DNA from: CAZNRY01 sp964575675
GTDB lineage: Bacteria > Eisenbacteria > RBG-16-71-46 > CAIMUX01 > VGJL01
Assembly (NCBI GenBank): GCA_964575675.1
Contig: CAZNRY010000105.1
Span: 1-14,189, forward strand
Reading direction: 5' to 3'
Length of the DNA stretch: 14,189 bases
Numbering within the stretch: the first letter of the stretch is position 1; each line of letters starts with the position of its first letter. Below are positions 12,420 to 14,189 of the stretch, piece after piece. A program made the position numbers and the translations under genes. A model generated the notes under the pieces. It did not search any database. It was given only the letters and a program-made list of their open reading frames with translations, and was not told where the DNA came from.

Positions 12420-12680
12420 CTAGGGTGAGGTGCTCTCGATGAGGGAGTGAAGCTTCATCATGGTGGCCCAGTTCCGGGACGTTACGGCATCACCCAGGAG
12501 TCGGCCAACCGTCATCGAAGCCGCGCGCGAGGAAGTGAAGACGACATTGCCGCTGTTGAGGAGGGTTCGGACGTCGATGTAGCCCATGGTTTCGAAGAGA
12601 GCCCGTAGGTCGACCATCGCCACCCGGTTCGCGCGCCCGACATTGATGCCGCGTAGTAGCGCTACCTGCCGGTTAGCCAA
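12420..12680 (-). CDS. DUF1697 protein with internal deletion
   Basis: The 86-residue frame starts and ends like a DUF1697 protein but lacks the middle. The N-terminal part is VALLRGINVGRANRVAMVDL, then ALFETMGYIDVRTLLNSGN and VVFTSS, which is the family hallmark. The C-terminal part is GRLLGDAVTSRNWATMMKLH, the usual ending. In full proteins of about 175-180 residues some 90 residues separate these blocks; here they join directly near residue 54 (about 12518), in frame. The short product would lack most of the second subdomain. It starts with TTG, and its AGGAGG ribosome site can form a 6-bp hairpin. Whether the deletion is real or an assembly collapse cannot be told. The family has no established function. 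Confidence 0.75.
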   Translation of the reverse strand: MANRQVALLRGINVGRANRVAMVDLRALFETMGYIDVRTLLNSGNVVFTSSRAASMTVGRLLGDAVTSRNWATMMKLHSLIESTSP

Positions 12681-12694
12681 GGAGGCTTCCTCCT
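12680..12694 (-). promoter_or_regulatory. Hairpin sequestering the DUF1697 ribosome binding site
   Basis: On the minus strand AGGAGG, AAG, CCTCCT forms a perfect 6-bp stem with a three-base loop whose last base is the first base of the TTG start. The 5' arm is the only Shine-Dalgarno sequence. Folding would block initiation. Confidence 0.4.
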
Positions 12695-12798
12695 GTTGTT
12701 AGAGGAGTATCGAGAATCTGGCGGACAGCCTCTCCTTCCACCTCGCGCCCCAGATGGTAGCGCCCGCGTCTGGGTCTGTATACAAATCCAATGTACGA

Positions 12799-12804
12799 TA
12801 TAGT
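12799..12804 (+). promoter_or_regulatory. Possible -10 element for the second DinB gene
   Basis: TATAGT lies in an AT-rich patch 27 bp before the DinB ATG, and GGAGG (12821-12825) follows at the right distance for a ribosome site. No good -35 is seen at 16-18 bases upstream. Confidence 0.3.
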
Positions 12805-12831
12805 TGAGATTCGGAAGTTGGGAGGTTCAGC

Positions 12832-13122
12832 ATGACCGAGATTTCGCGGATCGCCGATGAACTTCGCCGCGCTTACGATGGCGACCCATGGCATGGTCCA
12901 CCCCTGACGGGATTGCTCGCCGGGATNNNNNNNNNNNNNNNNNNNNNNNNNNNNNNNNNNNNNNNNNNNNNNNNNNNNNNNNNNNNNNNNNNNNNNNNNN
13001 NNNNNNNNNNNNNNNNNNNNNNNNNNACCACCTACTACGTCATGCTCCACGGCGTGGTGCAGCACAATGTCTATCATTCCGCCCAGATAGCGGCCCTTCG
13101 GAGAGCCCAGGCCGGAAGATGA
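12832..13122 (+). CDS. DinB-family protein, middle part in assembly gap
   Basis: The first 31 residues, MTEISRIADELRRAYDGDPW then HGPPLTGLL, match the N-terminus of DinB-like proteins with the conserved AYxGDxWHG segment. After the gap, YYVMLHGVVQHNVYHSAQIA is the C-terminal metal-binding helix with the HxxxH pattern (HNVYH). Family members are about 150-175 residues, so around 90-100 residues must be hidden and the true gap is larger than 100 bases. GGAGG six bases before the ATG supports the start. The TGA stop overlaps the ATG of the GNAT-TrmO gene in an ATGA tetrad, so the two are coupled. It has little resemblance to the DinB protein at 2528 beyond the fold motifs. Confidence 0.85.
   Translation: MTEISRIADELRRAYDGDPWHGPPLTGLLAGXXXXXXXXXXXXXXXXXXXXXXXXXXXXXXXXXXTTYYVMLHGVVQHNVYHSAQIAALRRAQAGR
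12927..13026. other. Assembly gap (100 N)
   Basis: Exactly 100 N inside the second DinB gene. The placeholder length happens to keep the frame, but the missing family segment suggests the true gap is roughly 300 bases. Confidence 0.98.
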
Positions 13123-14027
13123 GCTGCACGATCCGCCCCGCCCGCGAATCCGATGCGTCCGCGATCGCCCATCTGGCGGGCGAGCTGGGATACCCCTCAT
13201 CGGCGGAGGAGGCCCTGGCCCGGCTTCGGACCGTTGCCGGCCGGAAGGAGGACGGAGCCTTCGTGGCCGAGTTAGCCGGCGCCGTCGTCGGCTGGATGCA
13301 CCTCTTCGGGGCCAACCGGTTGGAATCGGATCCCTTCGCCGAGATCGCGGGGCTCGTCGTTGCCGCGGGTGCGCGGGGCCACGGAATCGGCAAGGTTCTG
13401 GTGGTAACGGCGGAGCAATGGGCGCGCGACCGCGGCTACCGGAGCATCCGGATCCGGAGCAATGTCATCCGAACCGAGGCCCATCGTTTCTACGAAGGGC
13501 TTGGATATCTCCGGGCCAAATCTCAGACGGTGTTCACCAAAGCGATCACAACGGAGCGGGAATCGCCGCCGCAGGCGTACTTGGTCGAGCCAATCGGCCA
13601 TGTCGAATCTCCCGTATCCGAGATGGTGGATGAGAACTGGGGCAACGTGACCTCTCGGGTCGTCCTTTTCCCCGCCTATCGGGCCGGGATCCGGGGCCTC
13701 GAGGATTTCTCGCACGTCCTCGTGCTGACCCTGCTCCACCGGGCCTCATTCGACTCATCCCGGCACTTGGTGCGCCGCCCCCGCGGTCTGCCGTCGATGC
13801 CGGAGGTCGGGATCTTCTCCCAACGCGCGAAGGACCGTCCGAACCCACTCGGAATCACGGCCGTCCGCCTCATCGCCTGTTCCGACGATGGGATCACGGT
13901 TCGGGGACTCGACGCGATCGACGGAACGCCGGTTCTGGATATCAAGCCGTACTACCCTCACTACGACCGTGTGGAGTCAGCGCAGGCGCCCGCATGGGTC
14001 GACCAGCTCATGGAGGGGTACTTCTGA
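13119..14027 (+). CDS. GNAT acetyltransferase - TrmO (TsaA/UPF0066) fusion protein
   Basis: The 302-residue protein joins two complete domains. Residues 1-142 are GNAT: IRPARESDASAIAHL, AGLVVAAGARGHGIGKVL (motif A with RGHGIG at 86-91) and HRFYEGLGYLRAKS. Residues 153-302 are a short-type TsaA/TrmO domain: YLVEPIGHVESPVSEMVDE, GIRGLEDFSHVLVL, GIFSQRAKDRPNPLGITAV (231-249) and GLDAIDGTPVLDIKPY. TrmO uses SAM to methylate N6 of t6A37 in certain tRNAs; the RPNPLG and DGTPVLDIKPY blocks are its hallmarks. The linker of about ten residues is charged. The start overlaps the DinB stop (ATGA). No frame-shift or stop is needed to join the parts. The GNAT substrate is unknown. Not enough is visible to say that the domains cooperate. 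Confidence 0.88.
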   Translation: MSCTIRPARESDASAIAHLAGELGYPSSAEEALARLRTVAGRKEDGAFVAELAGAVVGWMHLFGANRLESDPFAEIAGLVVAAGARGHGIGKVLVVTAEQWARDRGYRSIRIRSNVIRTEAHRFYEGLGYLRAKSQTVFTKAITTERESPPQAYLVEPIGHVESPVSEMVDENWGNVTSRVVLFPAYRAGIRGLEDFSHVLVLTLLHRASFDSSRHLVRRPRGLPSMPEVGIFSQRAKDRPNPLGITAVRLIACSDDGITVRGLDAIDGTPVLDIKPYYPHYDRVESAQAPAWVDQLMEGYF

Positions 14028-14094
14028 CAGGCGTCGACGCCCGAGAGGCGGGCTCTCGATGCGCTGCCGGTCCGCGGAGGCACGGGAATTCAGC

Positions 14095-14189
14095 ATGATC
14101 CCTGAAACCGTCATGCGCGCCATAGTGAGCGGATATGCCCTCCGGCCGATGGGAACTCACGGCCTCCCGCATTGGGCGCGCGTGATGGA
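14095..14189 (+). CDS. Partial gene, N-terminus with HG-x-x-HW motif
   Basis: The first 31 codons read MIPETVMRAIVSGYALRPMG then THGLPHWARVM before the window ends. The LRPxGxHGxxHWxRV pattern recalls the N-terminus of small predicted metal-dependent (HD-like) hydrolases in which the paired His residues open the domain. Only a distant GGAGG (14076-14080) precedes the ATG. It lies 67 bp after the GNAT-TrmO stop, separated by a weak hairpin (CGAGAG/CTCTCG at 14042-14058) without a T-run. The assignment is tentative because the rest lies outside the window. Confidence 0.5.
   Translation, partial: MIPETVMRAIVSGYALRPMGTHGLPHWARVM

Noticed and set aside
12240..12420. Integron attC site between the DUF1697 and GNAT fragments
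   Set aside because: GCGTTACAC looks vaguely like a core site, but no matching GTTRRRY and RYYYAAC pair with the required symmetry was found, and gene directions in the region are mixed.
12681..12831. Small minus-strand gene ahead of DUF1697
   Set aside because: An open frame exists but has no start with a ribosome site and no recognisable motif, and it covers the promoter region of the DinB gene.
14042..14058. Terminator after the GNAT-TrmO gene
   Set aside because: The hairpin has only six pairs and no T-run.
1..14189. CRISPR array, toxin-antitoxin pair, transposase or phage gene
   Set aside because: No spaced short direct repeats, paired small toxin/antitoxin frames, DDE or recombinase motifs or phage structural genes were seen on either strand.

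Overview
This is a GC-rich bacterial window, by eye well above 60% GC. It looks like a draft or metagenome-derived scaffold, because it carries two runs of exactly 100 N (11532-11631 and 12927-13026). Nothing in it fixes the taxon. Good Shine-Dalgarno sites, GTG/TTG starts, a lipoprotein made of beta-propeller repeats and many small stand-alone enzymes fit a large-genome environmental bacterium. A phylum such as Candidatus Eisenbacteria or a relative is only a guess. No rRNA, tRNA, CRISPR, transposase, integrase or phage gene was seen.

Layout. (1) 1-1130: an AhpD-like carboxymuconolactone decarboxylase protein and a YjbQ/UPF0047 protein, both on the minus strand, then a divergent intergenic region with a perfect 26-bp palindrome. 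(2) 1131-3116: on the plus strand, a lipoprotein that reads as a seven-bladed beta-propeller, a gap with a possible hot-dog thioesterase relic, a DinB-family protein and a terminator. (3) 3192-6790: a minus-strand run in transcription order of a P-loop kinase-like NTPase, a class I methyltransferase, a C-terminal fragment of an unnamed family and a large polytopic membrane protein with C-terminal TPRs; an extended -10 promoter and a possible leader RNA switch precede it. (4) 6920-9049: a 127-bp self-complementary repeat, then a minus-strand run of DEDDh exonuclease, GNAT, Dabb protein and DUF985 cupin. (5) 9050-9361: a broken CoA-binding-protein gene between divergent genes. (6) 9362-10327: an aminoglycoside-phosphotransferase-fold kinase, probably leaderless. 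(7) 10372-12680: a minus-strand stack of DUF1697 (internally deleted), GNAT (C-terminus lost), VOC, a sequence gap, tautomerase, and a RimJ-type GNAT remnant fused in frame to MOSC. (8) 12832-14189: on the plus strand, a second DinB gene interrupted by a gap, a GNAT-TrmO fusion, and the start of one more gene.

The genes do not form one pathway. They are small accessory enzymes of the detoxification, modification and housekeeping type, packed in short operons with overlaps of 1 to 16 bp. Two things stand out. One is the structured 127-bp repeat, present in a complete copy and an edge-truncated copy; its terminal CTAG supplies the stop codon of the gene beside it in both cases. The other is the number of gene fragments that abut intact neighbours (near 5480, 9110, 11151, 12020 and 12518), together with two N gaps. 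That pattern means either a region decaying by deletion or wrongly closed contig joins. All family assignments were made by eye from protein motifs; none was checked by a database search.
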